From: an uncultured bacterium
GTDB lineage: Bacteria; Bacillota; Clostridia; Lachnospirales; Lachnospiraceae
Assembly (NCBI GenBank): GCA_905214675.1
Contig: CAJMMS010000007.1
Coordinates: 1-51,000 of the forward strand
DNA: 51,000 bases
Direction: 5' to 3'
The notes beneath the pieces were generated by a model that did no database searches, was not told the DNA's origin, and saw only the letters and a list, made by a program, of their open reading frames with translations. A program made the translations under genes and the position numbers. Shown in pieces: positions 1-8,769 of this stretch (position 1 is the stretch's first letter; each line of letters begins with the position of its first letter).

Positions 1-83
1 ATACTGGGACATTTTCCCTTGTGGTATATTAGGACATTATCATAAATGGCTCATAGTGAAACATAAAAAAATAAAAAAAACAC

Positions 84-112
84 TTGCATTTTGGAAAAAA
101 AGGTGTTATATT
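84..112 (+). promoter_or_regulatory. Promoter of the tRNA-Pro gene
   Basis: A TTGCAT -35 box (84-89) and a TATATT -10 box (107-112) are separated by exactly 17 bases and end 34 bases before the tRNA. The first 80 bases of the window are AT-rich and show no gene. Confidence 0.7.
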
Positions 113-146
113 AATGTGGCTGATGAAAAACAGCAGAAAATAAAAG

Positions 147-220
<74 letters not shown>

Positions 221-238
221 TTCCTTGGCAGGGGCGGA

Positions 239-272
239 CTGAAAATCTTGAAAAAGATTTTCAGTTTTTTTT
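239..272 (+). terminator. Intrinsic terminator after tRNA-Pro
   Basis: A perfect 11-bp stem (239-249 with 254-264, loop GAAA) is followed by eight T residues. It closes the tRNA transcript and separates it from the pilus operon. It also shows that an apparent upstream start codon at 248 lies inside a terminator and is not used. Confidence 0.92.
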
Positions 273-404
273 ACGTGATGAATCATGTAAGCAAAATCGG
301 AATGAAAAGAAAGATAAATAAGGCATCTTTCAAACTTGATATAACTGCAAAAAGAAATCAGAAAAAATGCCGTAAAATTTTTAAGAAGAAAAGTCTGTTA
401 AGGG

Positions 405-433
405 TTGAAAAAATTCGGACTGGATGCTATATT
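405..433 (+). promoter_or_regulatory. Promoter of the pilus operon
   Basis: TTGAAA (405-410) and TATATT (428-433) are spaced by 17 bases, 66 bases before the first pilus gene. TCTGTTAAG at 394-402, directly upstream of the -35 box, resembles a LytTR half-site of the AgrA type. This is only suggestive, because no clear second site two helical turns away is seen. A LytTR regulator is encoded at the end of the operon. Confidence 0.7.
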
Positions 434-499
434 CTCAGTGAAAATAATTTGCAGGGCATCTTTTGCGCCAAATATCATTTACATAAAGAGGATAAGAAC

Positions 500-3400
500 A
501 TGAACAGAAGAAGATGGATGGCATTTCTGGTTTCTTTTTGTATGCTCATCAGTATGATTAATCCATATGTAGCGATGGCAACGGATACATCAAAACCGGG
601 AAAACAGGAATTTACACAGACGGAGAAAAAAGTCGAATCCCGAAAAGAAACACAAAAAGAGACTGAAAAGGAAACACAAAAAGAAACACAGAAAGAGACA
701 CAAAAAGAAACGCAAAAAGAAACACAGAAAGAGACACAAAAAGAAACGCAAAAAGAAACACAGAAAGAGACGCAAAAAGAAACGCAGAAAGAGACGCAAA
801 AAGAAACGCAAAAAGAAACACAGAAGGAAACGCAGGAAGAAACGAAAAAAGAAACAGAAGTACAAAAAGAGACACAGAAAGAGAGCGAAACAGAAACACA
901 AAAAGAAACAAAGGCAAAGAGTACAGTCACAGCAGGCAAAAAACAGCAACGGGAGTCTGTGGCAGATTCTCTTTTGATTGATGATTACATTATTCATGCA
1001 CAGATCTCCTATCAGAAAGGGGAAGACTGGGTTACTGTCGATGAGAATACGAAAGATATTCCGGCGGATGCGCATCTGAAAATCTTGATCCGTTATAACG
1101 ATGTGGATGCAGCAAATCTGATGACACATAACAGGACACTGACTTATCGGATACCGGAGCTTTTTACGAAGGTTTCGGTGGTGGTCAATACCATCCAGGA
1201 TGCGGAAAATAATAAAATTGGTGATATTACCGTAGAACAGGAAACAAAAAAGATCAATCTGACTTTTTGGGAAGCTTTCCTGAAAGCAGATGAAGAAGAA
1301 AACAAGAAAGTCAGCGGAAGTTTTACTTTCTATGCCTACGCGGATCAGGATAAGACAGCGGAGAATCCAAAGCAGGATCTGACCATTGGAAAGACAGGTA
1401 TTACACTGAATTTTGAACCGGACAGTACGGCAAGGCTTGGCACGGTAGAACTGACAAAGTCGGAAGCGGTTTACAGTGAAGAAGCAGGCAATGACTATCT
1501 TACTTATACGCTGACGGCAACGGCAGGCGACCATGCCATGCCGGATGTAAAAATCGTGGATAACTTTACGAAGAACAGAAATTATGTGGATTCTTATGTC
1601 GGAGTAAGCGGTACGGAAACACCGGCGGTACATGGTGAGAATGCGGACAGACCATATGAAAAGGCAGATGAAACAAAAAACAGTACGGTATATCTGGGAA
1701 AAGAAGTAACCGCACAGGCACCTGTCCCGCAGCCGGCAGGAGAGGAAAAGGTAACACCGGGCGTGCTGGTGTGGAAGATCGGTGCGATGGAAGCACATGA
1801 AGTACGTACGCTGACTTACAAAGTGAAGCTCAAAGAGGGCTATACCGGCGGGCATTCGAAAGGCTCTGTGGTAAATACAGCGATACCTTATTCAAAAACA
1901 TATCCACATCAGAAAGCAGAATCGACTTTTACACCGAAGGCAGGCATGACATTAAAGAAAACAGCAGGTGTGTTCCAGAAAGAGGCAGACGGAACAGCCT
2001 GTATAGAGTATAAGGTATGGGTGCAGGCATATAAAGATAACACCTATACGCTGGACAATGTAAAAATATATGATTCCCTGAAAGGAGACCCGAACCTGAA
2101 AACGGATGAAAAACTGTACCCGTATCTGACCTATATTGAGGACAGTTTTCAGCTCTATAAAGGAAACAGTACGGATGCGGCAGATAAAATTTCAGTTCCG
2201 GAAAGAGAAGGGGGAGCAGCAAATCCGGTCATTGACAATAAAAAGGATTCTGCTGAACGGAAATTTGAATGTTACATCGGAGATATGAAGCCGGGCGAAG
2301 AAAGAACGCTGGTATACCGTATGAAAGTAGATGAGGGGATTTACTGTACAGGCAACGGAGATATCAATATCATAAATTATGCGATCCTTTATCCGGATGA
2401 CCGGGTTTCGGACGGACCGCGCTTTGAACGGTATCGTAGTGAAAAGAACTTTTCTAAAAAAACCTGGGATCGAAAAATCCAGAATGAAAAGACAACCTCT
2501 GAACAAACGGTTACAATTCCGCAGAATGATAAAGTTTACGGGTACGATCTGGCAGAAGAGAGTGCGTCCTTACGCAGTTTTACACTTCCGGCGGGAAGCC
2601 TGAAATATCAGGTCATCGTAAATGAAGACGGACAATGGAACATAAGCTCTTCGAACTTTACAGATGAGATCAGCAAATATCTGCGTTATACAGGATATCT
2701 GCGGCTGGACTATTATGAAGGCGGTCTGAAAAAGGATGCGGCGGACGATGCGGCTGCACTGAAGCAGCTCCGGGAAAAGACACCGACGCAGACAAGCTGG
2801 ATCAATATTCAGGATCAGCAGACTTTCAGCTTTCAGCCCGGACAGGTTTTTGGAAAAAAAGGAAGCGGTGCATATCTGCTTACTTACTACGCAGTACCGT
2901 ATAATACGGAGAACATCAGCCAGATCGTGGCAGGAAACAGCTTTGATCTGAACGGGAAAGCAATCGGGCCTGGCGGTCAGACTCACAACATAGCAGGCGT
3001 CAGGGTGGAAGCCTCCGCAGTGATAGAAGGCGGGGCAAAACTTTCGGCAAAGAAAGACGGCTGGTATTATGATTCTGCAAAAGACACAAGTGGAGACTGG
3101 GTTCGCGGTCATCTGTACTGGGTCATTGATGTCACAGGGAATGAAGTGTCCAAAGGAACGGTATTCCGCGATACGCCGGTGAGGGAAAATAACATACATC
3201 TTATGCGAAGATCTACCATGATCGGAGTTTATACAGGAAAGCTTCCGGAAGGACAGAACTTTACCGGGTATTATAAATCGACAAAAGATCTGTCGGAAGA
3301 CAGCATCCTGAAAAAACTGTCCGGAAACAGGCTGAACGGAGAAGCGGCCCCGGAAGGCGCAGATTATTTCTGGTCAGCGACAAACGAAATGTGCACAATT

Positions 3401-5551
3401 GAAATGAAGAAAACGGTAGCTCTGGAAAAAGGAGAGCATCTGTATATCGTTTTGCGCACGGCACCGCAGAACGACATCGGCATCCGTGATGTAAAGGAAT
3501 TCCGAAATAAACTGGAAATGAAAGGAAGCGAGAGCAGGGATTTTATAGAAGAAAATACGGCAACACTGACAGCAAACGGAGCGGAAACGAATTTCAAAGA
3601 AGCGATCGCATCCTATACTTATGATGGAACAGACTGGGTGAAGCTGAAAAAGAATTTGAATTATGCAGATTCTGATATTACAAAACTTCTGAAAGACAGG
3701 ATCACAGAACCCGGAATTTATATTGAGTGGCGGCTGCATATCAATTATCATGGGGATCTCAAAGGAAAGGTACAGGCAGAAGATCTTCTTCCGGAAGGTC
3801 TGCAGCTGGCATATGTGCGTTACTTTGACCGTGCAGATGCCCTGGCAGGAGATCCGCCGGTGATTACGGAAATCGCAGAATACGAAGGGGATCCTTCCTG
3901 GGAAAAGCAGACCGTAACGGCACCGGGGGACAGAACCTCAGCGGAAGCAACCTGTATTTCTTATTACAATAAAGCAGAACGCAGGATCCGCTTTGATGTA
4001 GACAATCTGAAAGATACCGGACAGGCCAAAAATGCAGCTCTGGAGATCCAGGTTGTCACGAAAGTGACGGATCCGGAGGTTCTGCTTGGCGGTCAGGAAA
4101 AGACTTTCCACAATGGTCTGCGTGTAAAAGGGGAAGACGGAGAGGTCATCACGGACACAACCGCAGATATTTCCGTTACTGCCACTACGCTGACGAAAAA
4201 AAGAAGCACGATTGAAAGCGGAAAAGTACCGTTTACGATCGAGGTTAATCCACTGGGAACGGATCTGGTAAAAGGCTCGGATAAGATCACACTGGTCGAT
4301 GAACTGAAAAGTCCGCTTCATTTTGACCCGGACAGTCTGGTGATCGAGGATGCAGGAGGAAATCAACTGACGGGGATTTCTCCAAAGATTGAGACAACAG
4401 ACGAGGGCGAAAAGATGCTTTTGACCATTCCGGATGACCAGAAGCTTACGATCCGTTATCAGACTGCGATTGCTGCACCGCCGGAAAGTGAATTTACCAT
4501 AAATAACTGCGCTTACTGGTTTGGCTACAGTAAAGATGTGGCAAAAGTCGAAGAATCCGGTGTGAAATACAGCATAGAATCGCTGGCAGAAACGACTACG
4601 AAACCGGCTTTGCGCGTCAGAAAATTAGACCAGGAAGATACATCGAAAGTACTTCGCGGGGCAGAATTTACGCTGCGGGAAGTAACTTATGATACCGATA
4701 CGGATACCTGGAAAGAGGCGGATGGAAGTACGGATATCAAAAAAATAACAGGCAGTGATGGTATTGCCTTTTTTGGAAGAGACGAAACCTTAAAGTATAA
4801 TACGGTATACCGCTTGCAGGAGACACAGGCACCAGATGGATATGTGCTGGATGCTTCGGAAAAGTATATTGCAGTCGGTAAGAAAACCGGGGAAGCCGGA
4901 AACGAGACATTCCCGGCAGAACTGAAGCAGTGGCAGGAAAAGGGAGTCAGCGTTTATTATCTTGGGGCAGTCTTTACTTATACGGTATATAATCACAAAG
5001 GCAGTCTGCGTCTTTGGAAAACTTTCCAGAATGTCAACGGGGAAACGGTTAGCGGAAAGCAGATCCCAGATGGAACGTATATGTTTGGGCTTTATGAAGA
5101 AGAAGGGGACAGCTTTGATTATGCAGCAGAACCGCCACTTCAGATTTTGAAGATTATCGTGCAGAATGGAAATATTCGTTATCAGAGCAAAGATGCTTCG
5201 ATAGAAAATCCGGAGTTTACCGGACTGGCAGTTGGAACTTCATGCCGGGTATATGAGCTGGATGCTTCCGGCAAGGCGATCGTGCCGGAGAATGGTACGA
5301 ATGGGGAATATAAAGCAGAAAATAACAAAGTAAGTTTTGAAGTAATCTATGAAAAGACGAAAGCAACCATCCGGCAGGATGGAACAGCAGAAGCTATCCG
5401 GATCACCAATAAGCAGAAAAGTAAGATTCCGATGACTGGTGTGGCAGCAGAAAATATGAAACTTTATCTGCTGATGCTGGCGGGTGTGGCTGTTGTTACT
5501 TTGAGCAGCGTGATCAGACGTCTTTTGGAGAGAACACATGCCAGACAATAA
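500..5551 (+). CDS. Large LPXTG-type pilus tip/ancillary adhesin
   Basis: This 1683-residue secreted surface protein is probably the tip or ancillary subunit of the pilus encoded here. The start at 500 is chosen because it follows an AGAGG ribosome site and gives a clear signal peptide (basic MNRRRW, hydrophobic core, cleavage after AMA). In-frame extension to 248 would run into the tRNA terminator. Residues about 49-137 are Lys-Glu-Thr-Gln repeats forming a charged stalk. The bulk is beta-rich, Cys-poor repeats of about 150 residues resembling Gram-positive adhesin Ig-like modules. A SpaA/Cna-B domain near 1367-1464 carries the ETQAPDGY signature with likely isopeptide-forming Glu1441. The end is IPMTG (1643-1647), a membrane helix and a basic tail: a sortase signal. 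No Cys-Gln thioester domain like that of streptococcal Cpa was recognised. Ligand unknown. Confidence 0.88.
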   Translation: MNRRRWMAFLVSFCMLISMINPYVAMATDTSKPGKQEFTQTEKKVESRKETQKETEKETQKETQKETQKETQKETQKETQKETQKETQKETQKETQKETQKETQKETQKETQEETKKETEVQKETQKESETETQKETKAKSTVTAGKKQQRESVADSLLIDDYIIHAQISYQKGEDWVTVDENTKDIPADAHLKILIRYNDVDAANLMTHNRTLTYRIPELFTKVSVVVNTIQDAENNKIGDITVEQETKKINLTFWEAFLKADEEENKKVSGSFTFYAYADQDKTAENPKQDLTIGKTGITLNFEPDSTARLGTVELTKSEAVYSEEAGNDYLTYTLTATAGDHAMPDVKIVDNFTKNRNYVDSYVGVSGTETPAVHGENADRPYEKADETKNSTVYLGKEVTAQAPVPQPAGEEKVTPGVLVWKIGAMEAHEVRTLTYKVKLKEGYTGGHSKGSVVNTAIPYSKTYPHQKAESTFTPKAGMTLKKTAGVFQKEADGTACIEYKVWVQAYKDNTYTLDNVKIYDSLKGDPNLKTDEKLYPYLTYIEDSFQLYKGNSTDAADKISVPEREGGAANPVIDNKKDSAERKFECYIGDMKPGEERTLVYRMKVDEGIYCTGNGDINIINYAILYPDDRVSDGPRFERYRSEKNFSKKTWDRKIQNEKTTSEQTVTIPQNDKVYGYDLAEESASLRSFTLPAGSLKYQVIVNEDGQWNISSSNFTDEISKYLRYTGYLRLDYYEGGLKKDAADDAAALKQLREKTPTQTSWINIQDQQTFSFQPGQVFGKKGSGAYLLTYYAVPYNTENISQIVAGNSFDLNGKAIGPGGQTHNIAGVRVEASAVIEGGAKLSAKKDGWYYDSAKDTSGDWVRGHLYWVIDVTGNEVSKGTVFRDTPVRENNIHLMRRSTMIGVYTGKLPEGQNFTGYYKSTKDLSEDSILKKLSGNRLNGEAAPEGADYFWSATNEMCTIEMKKTVALEKGEHLYIVLRTAPQNDIGIRDVKEFRNKLEMKGSESRDFIEENTATLTANGAETNFKEAIASYTYDGTDWVKLKKNLNYADSDITKLLKDRITEPGIYIEWRLHINYHGDLKGKVQAEDLLPEGLQLAYVRYFDRADALAGDPPVITEIAEYEGDPSWEKQTVTAPGDRTSAEATCISYYNKAERRIRFDVDNLKDTGQAKNAALEIQVVTKVTDPEVLLGGQEKTFHNGLRVKGEDGEVITDTTADISVTATTLTKKRSTIESGKVPFTIEVNPLGTDLVKGSDKITLVDELKSPLHFDPDSLVIEDAGGNQLTGISPKIETTDEGEKMLLTIPDDQKLTIRYQTAIAAPPESEFTINNCAYWFGYSKDVAKVEESGVKYSIESLAETTTKPALRVRKLDQEDTSKVLRGAEFTLREVTYDTDTDTWKEADGSTDIKKITGSDGIAFFGRDETLKYNTVYRLQETQAPDGYVLDASEKYIAVGKKTGEAGNETFPAELKQWQEKGVSVYYLGAVFTYTVYNHKGSLRLWKTFQNVNGETVSGKQIPDGTYMFGLYEEEGDSFDYAAEPPLQILKIIVQNGNIRYQSKDASIENPEFTGLAVGTSCRVYELDASGKAIVPENGTNGEYKAENNKVSFEVIYEKTKATIRQDGTAEAIRITNKQKSKIPMTGVAAENMKLYLLMLAGVAVVTLSSVIRRLLERTHARQ
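643..910 (+). repeat. 12-bp tandem repeats coding for Lys-Glu-Thr-Gln units
   Basis: About twenty KETQ-like units, nearly all 12 bases long with the pattern AAAGARACRCAR, follow one another just after the signal peptide of the adhesin. The last units degenerate (QEET, KKETEV, KESETET). Because the unit is a multiple of three, copy-number change would alter stalk length without shifting the frame. The repeat keeps other frames open, producing spurious antisense open frames. Confidence 0.92.
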
Positions 5552-6044
5552 AAAAAGAAAACTGATAAAAGGCTATACAAAGCTGGTAATCCGGACTTTG
5601 GTATTTCTGATGATTCTCTTTGTGTTTTTTACAAAAATCCTGTTTTTTGCCAGAGTGGAAGGGATACAGATGTTTCCATCGCTGAAAGATGGAGATCTCG
5701 CTCTTGGTTATGCACTGGCGGATGATTATCGTCCTGGGGATGTTGTTGTATATGAAGCAGATGGAAAGCTTCACTTTGGCAGAATCCTGGCACTGGCAGG
5801 AAATGAAGTGGAAATTGATGGAAGCGGGGATGTGAAAGTCAACGGAATTTCGGAAAACGGAGAAATCCTGTATCCGTCATACGACAAAGGCACGATCCGT
5901 TATCCATATCAGGTAGAAGAAGGAAACATGTTTATACTGGGTGATTACCGGGTGGAGACAAAGGACAGCAGAACTTACGGAGCGGTTCCCCAAACCCGGA
6001 TCAAAGGAAAGATACTGACAATTCTGCGGCGACGTGGGTTGTAG
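5538..6044 (+). CDS. SipA-like signal peptidase I homologue lacking the catalytic dyad
   Basis: A 168-residue membrane protein of the signal peptidase I (S26) family: one N-terminal helix (residues about 18-38), then the conserved boxes. The motif usually holding the nucleophile (SMxPTL) reads IQMFPSL, with Gln44 in place of Ser. The box usually holding the general-base Lys (KRVxGLPGD) reads HFGRILALAGNE, with Gly81 in place of Lys. The later GDYR...DSRTYG box (xGDNRxxSxDSRxxG) is kept. Loss of both residues matches streptococcal SipA/LepA of FCT pilus islands, which helps pilus assembly without the normal dyad. The same role is inferred here from gene order. The start overlaps the adhesin gene by 14 bases and has a GGAGAG ribosome site. 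Confidence 0.87.
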   Translation: MPDNKKRKLIKGYTKLVIRTLVFLMILFVFFTKILFFARVEGIQMFPSLKDGDLALGYALADDYRPGDVVVYEADGKLHFGRILALAGNEVEIDGSGDVKVNGISENGEILYPSYDKGTIRYPYQVEEGNMFILGDYRVETKDSRTYGAVPQTRIKGKILTILRRRGL

Positions 6045-6098
6045 ACAATAAAGAAACAAGAAAACAAAAGAAACGAAATATACAGGAGGAGAAGCAAC

Positions 6099-7187
6099 AT
6101 GAAAAAAAGAATTTTAGCATTTATGATGGCAGCGGCAATGGTATTTGGAAGTGCCACAGCAGTTATGGCAGCCGATGAAGGTCAGAGCAGTGCAGTAGAT
6201 ACGATGACTGTGACGATTAAAAAAAATTATCAGGTAAACGGTGCAGAGGGTGCGAAAAGTCCGGCAGAGACATTCCGGTTTGAGGATGCGACTCTGGCAT
6301 TTGTTGCCGGTACAAAGTACAACGATCCAAATGCGGTTGATGCTGAGGAAAGCGTAGATGACAGTATGGATATCCCGGCAAAAGTTAAAACAATTACCGT
6401 CACAGGACCTTACTATAGCGAGGGAGAAAACGGTGAAAAAGATATTACAGCAGTAATTACAGCAGCAAAGTATGACAGCGTAGGAAGGTATATTTATACC
6501 TTTCAGGAGACAGCAGGAAATACAGCAGGTGTTACCTATGACAGCGGTAAGTACAGACTGTATGTTACAGTAATAAACGGTAACACAGCAGGTACTTATA
6601 AGATTGGTGCAGCTTATGTGAAAAAACAGGGAGAAACAGATAAAGTAAAGGAAATCGTCAATACTTACCAGGCTGGCAAACTGCAGATCACAAAAGAAGT
6701 AACCGGTAATGTGGGTGATAAAAACAAAGTCTTTGATGTAAACGTTACACTGACCGTTGCAGGTGGAAAAACGGTAAATGCACCAGTAAGTATCGTGGCA
6801 AATGATGGAACTGCACAGGACAAAGCCGAGATCAGTACGACAGACTGGAGTGGAAATCAGGCAACAGTAACTGTAAAAGTAAAAAATGGTACGACCGTTG
6901 AACTGAAAAACCTGCCGGTTGGAGTATCTTATACCGTAGAGGAGGCAACTTATAACGATTATACGACTTCTTATACACAGAATGGTACCAGACTAACAGG
7001 AACACCGGCAGATACAGCCGTCAGAGCGACCGCGACCGATACCGTTGTAATCAAAAACCACAAAGATACGACAGTCGATACCGGCGTGATCATTTCCAAT
7101 CTGCCTTATATCCTGATCCTTGCAGCAGTGGCAGCAGGCCTTGTACTTTTTGCAGCAGGCAAAAAACGCCGTGCAGATGAGGACTGA
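6099..7187 (+). CDS. FctA-like major backbone pilin
   Basis: A 362-residue secreted pilin with a signal peptide (cleavage near AVMAA) and two beta domains. By position they match the Spy0128/FctA backbone pilin. Domain 1 has Lys41/42, Glu137 (FQETAG) and Asn188 (IVNTY); domain 2 has Lys199 (ITKEV), Glu281/282 (TVEEA) and Asn320 (IKNHK). These Lys-Asn-Glu sets are the likely intramolecular isopeptide bonds. The C-terminus carries the sorting signal TVDTG (325-329), then a helix and KKRR. This differs from LPXTG but resembles the signal polymerised by class B pilin sortases. A strong AGGAGG site precedes the start, as expected for the most abundant subunit. Confidence 0.9.
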   Translation: MKKRILAFMMAAAMVFGSATAVMAADEGQSSAVDTMTVTIKKNYQVNGAEGAKSPAETFRFEDATLAFVAGTKYNDPNAVDAEESVDDSMDIPAKVKTITVTGPYYSEGENGEKDITAVITAAKYDSVGRYIYTFQETAGNTAGVTYDSGKYRLYVTVINGNTAGTYKIGAAYVKKQGETDKVKEIVNTYQAGKLQITKEVTGNVGDKNKVFDVNVTLTVAGGKTVNAPVSIVANDGTAQDKAEISTTDWSGNQATVTVKVKNGTTVELKNLPVGVSYTVEEATYNDYTTSYTQNGTRLTGTPADTAVRATATDTVVIKNHKDTTVDTGVIISNLPYILILAAVAAGLVLFAAGKKRRADED

Positions 7188-7195
7188 TCCGGAAA

Positions 7196-7957
7196 ATGGC
7201 AGAAAAAATCCTCCGGATCCTGAACCGGATCCTGGATGCGGTCATTCTGATCGTGCTTTTGTTGGCAGGTCTGTACAGTGTGTATTCTATCTGGGATAAC
7301 AGCCAGATCTACCAGCAGTCACTGCAGCTTCAGGTAAAATTAAAAGATCTGAAGCCACAGGAAGAGAAACCTTCGTTTGAGAAACTTTTACAGATCAATC
7401 CGGATGTTGTGGCATGGGTGACGCTGGAAGGCACACAGATCGATCATCCGATCGTTCAGGGAAAAGATAATCTGGAGTATCTGAACAAAGATGTGTATGG
7501 CGACTATGCTCTTTCCGGCAGCATTTTTTTAGATGCCCGCTGCAGAAGTGATTTTCAGGACAATTACCTGCTGCTGTATGGACATCATATGGAGAAACAT
7601 CAGATGTTCGGGGATCTGGAGGATTATTTACAGGAATCCTTTTTTTCGGCACATCAGACAGGGACACTGATGATCCCGGGGGAAACGTACGATCTGCAGA
7701 TTTTTGCAGTTGCTACGTTTGATGGTTCGGATACGTATATTTTTGATCCGGAAAAAGCGTCAGAAGATCAGGCGGCGGTTCTGGAATATATCCGGAAACA
7801 TGCGACCTGTAAAAGAGATTCTGAAATCGAAGAAATCCGTGAAAACGGTGGCAAAATCCTTGCACTCAGTACGTGTTCGACGGACAGGCTCAGTGACCGT
7901 ACCGTACTGCTGGCAAAAATGACACAAAGAAACAACAAAGGGGCGGATCAGACATGA
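7196..7957 (+). CDS. Class B pilin-polymerising sortase
   Basis: A 253-residue sortase with an N-terminal membrane anchor (residues 11-33). Class B catalytic features are present: the YGHHM box with His130, the LSTC box with Cys227, and Arg235 in SDRTVL. The extra helix between the His and Cys strands is also class B-like. In streptococcal FCT-3/4 islands a class B sortase next to fctA polymerises the backbone pilin, so this gene is inferred to link the FctA-like and FctB-like proteins flanking it. The ribosome site is weak (GAGGA, distant), suggesting translational coupling to the pilin 8 bases upstream. Confidence 0.93.
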   Translation: MAEKILRILNRILDAVILIVLLLAGLYSVYSIWDNSQIYQQSLQLQVKLKDLKPQEEKPSFEKLLQINPDVVAWVTLEGTQIDHPIVQGKDNLEYLNKDVYGDYALSGSIFLDARCRSDFQDNYLLLYGHHMEKHQMFGDLEDYLQESFFSAHQTGTLMIPGETYDLQIFAVATFDGSDTYIFDPEKASEDQAAVLEYIRKHATCKRDSEIEEIRENGGKILALSTCSTDRLSDRTVLLAKMTQRNNKGADQT

Positions 7958-8754
7958 AAAAATGGAAAAGAAACTTATATGGAATCCTTGTCTGCGTTAT
8001 GCTTATGGCAGGCACTATGCGGGCATATGCGGCTGAAACGATAAGTTTTACGCTCCCGGTATCATACTCATGGGGAAAAGACGGACTGATAAAGGGAAAG
8101 CACTATCAGGCAGTCCTGAGTGCGGAAAATACAGATATGCCGATGCCAGAAGGCAGTTTGCAGGAAACGTACACCATGGATCTGAAAGAAGATGCCGTAC
8201 GTACGGATTTTCCGGCAATCGTTTATGATACGGTTGGAGAATACCAGTATCTTCTGAAAGTAGTAAGAGAGGATCAGAAAGTAGTCGGAGAGTTCCAGGT
8301 TTCTGTGATGATCACAAATGATGAGGATCAGGAAGAAGATGCTCTGGTACTTCATTTCTCAGTGCGCAGTAAGGATGAGAATGGGAAGAAAGTAGGGGAA
8401 CTTACGGCTGTGGACAGAACCAGCCGTGATGCGCCGGAAGAAAGTGAAAGTGAAACATCCAGCGAGAACGAAAGTGAGACTTCTGGCGAAAGTGAAACAG
8501 AAAGCAACAAAGAGAGCGAAAAGAAGAACGGAAAAGAGCCGCAGACAGAAAGTGAAACAAAGAAAAATACAGTTTCGAAAGGCGATAGCGGAAACAGCAG
8601 TACGACAACAAACCGGATGACGGCGGCAGGAACAAACCGGAGTGCAAAAACAGGAGATGACACAAGGATAACGGAGTATCTGCTGCTTTGCATGGCTGCG
8701 CTGCTTTGCATGTTTTTAGCAGGAAACAGAAGATACCGGAGAGAAAAACACTGA
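7954..8754 (+). CDS. FctB-like minor/basal pilin
   Basis: A 266-residue secreted protein whose ATGA start overlaps the sortase stop. It has a signal peptide (cleavage near AYAAE), a single beta domain (residues about 28-145), a Ser/Glu/Thr-rich low-complexity stalk (about 155-215), then AKTGD, a hydrophobic helix and RRYRREKH. The small size, the one Ig-like domain, the low-complexity linker and the position after the sortase match FctB-type pilus base subunits, which tether the fibre to the wall. The SAKTG signal differs from IPMTG and VDTG in the other two pilins. No housekeeping sortase is present in the window, so the anchoring enzyme must be encoded elsewhere. Confidence 0.82.
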   Translation: MKKWKRNLYGILVCVMLMAGTMRAYAAETISFTLPVSYSWGKDGLIKGKHYQAVLSAENTDMPMPEGSLQETYTMDLKEDAVRTDFPAIVYDTVGEYQYLLKVVREDQKVVGEFQVSVMITNDEDQEEDALVLHFSVRSKDENGKKVGELTAVDRTSRDAPEESESETSSENESETSGESETESNKESEKKNGKEPQTESETKKNTVSKGDSGNSSTTTNRMTAAGTNRSAKTGDDTRITEYLLLCMAALLCMFLAGNRRYRREKH

Positions 8755-8769
8755 CAGAACAGGGGAAAT

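Noticed and set aside
248..499. N-terminal extension of the adhesin to position 248
   Set aside because: The extension begins inside the tRNA terminator, crosses the promoter at 405-433 and places the signal peptide 84 residues inside the protein.
643..910. CRISPR array
   Set aside because: Repeats are 12 bases, contiguous, in frame and without spacers; they code for protein.
475..1855. Long Cys/Phe/Val-rich open frames antisense to the adhesin's KETQ repeat
   Set aside because: They are open only because the 12-base repeat has no stop codons in those frames. Composition is repetitive, with no ribosome site.
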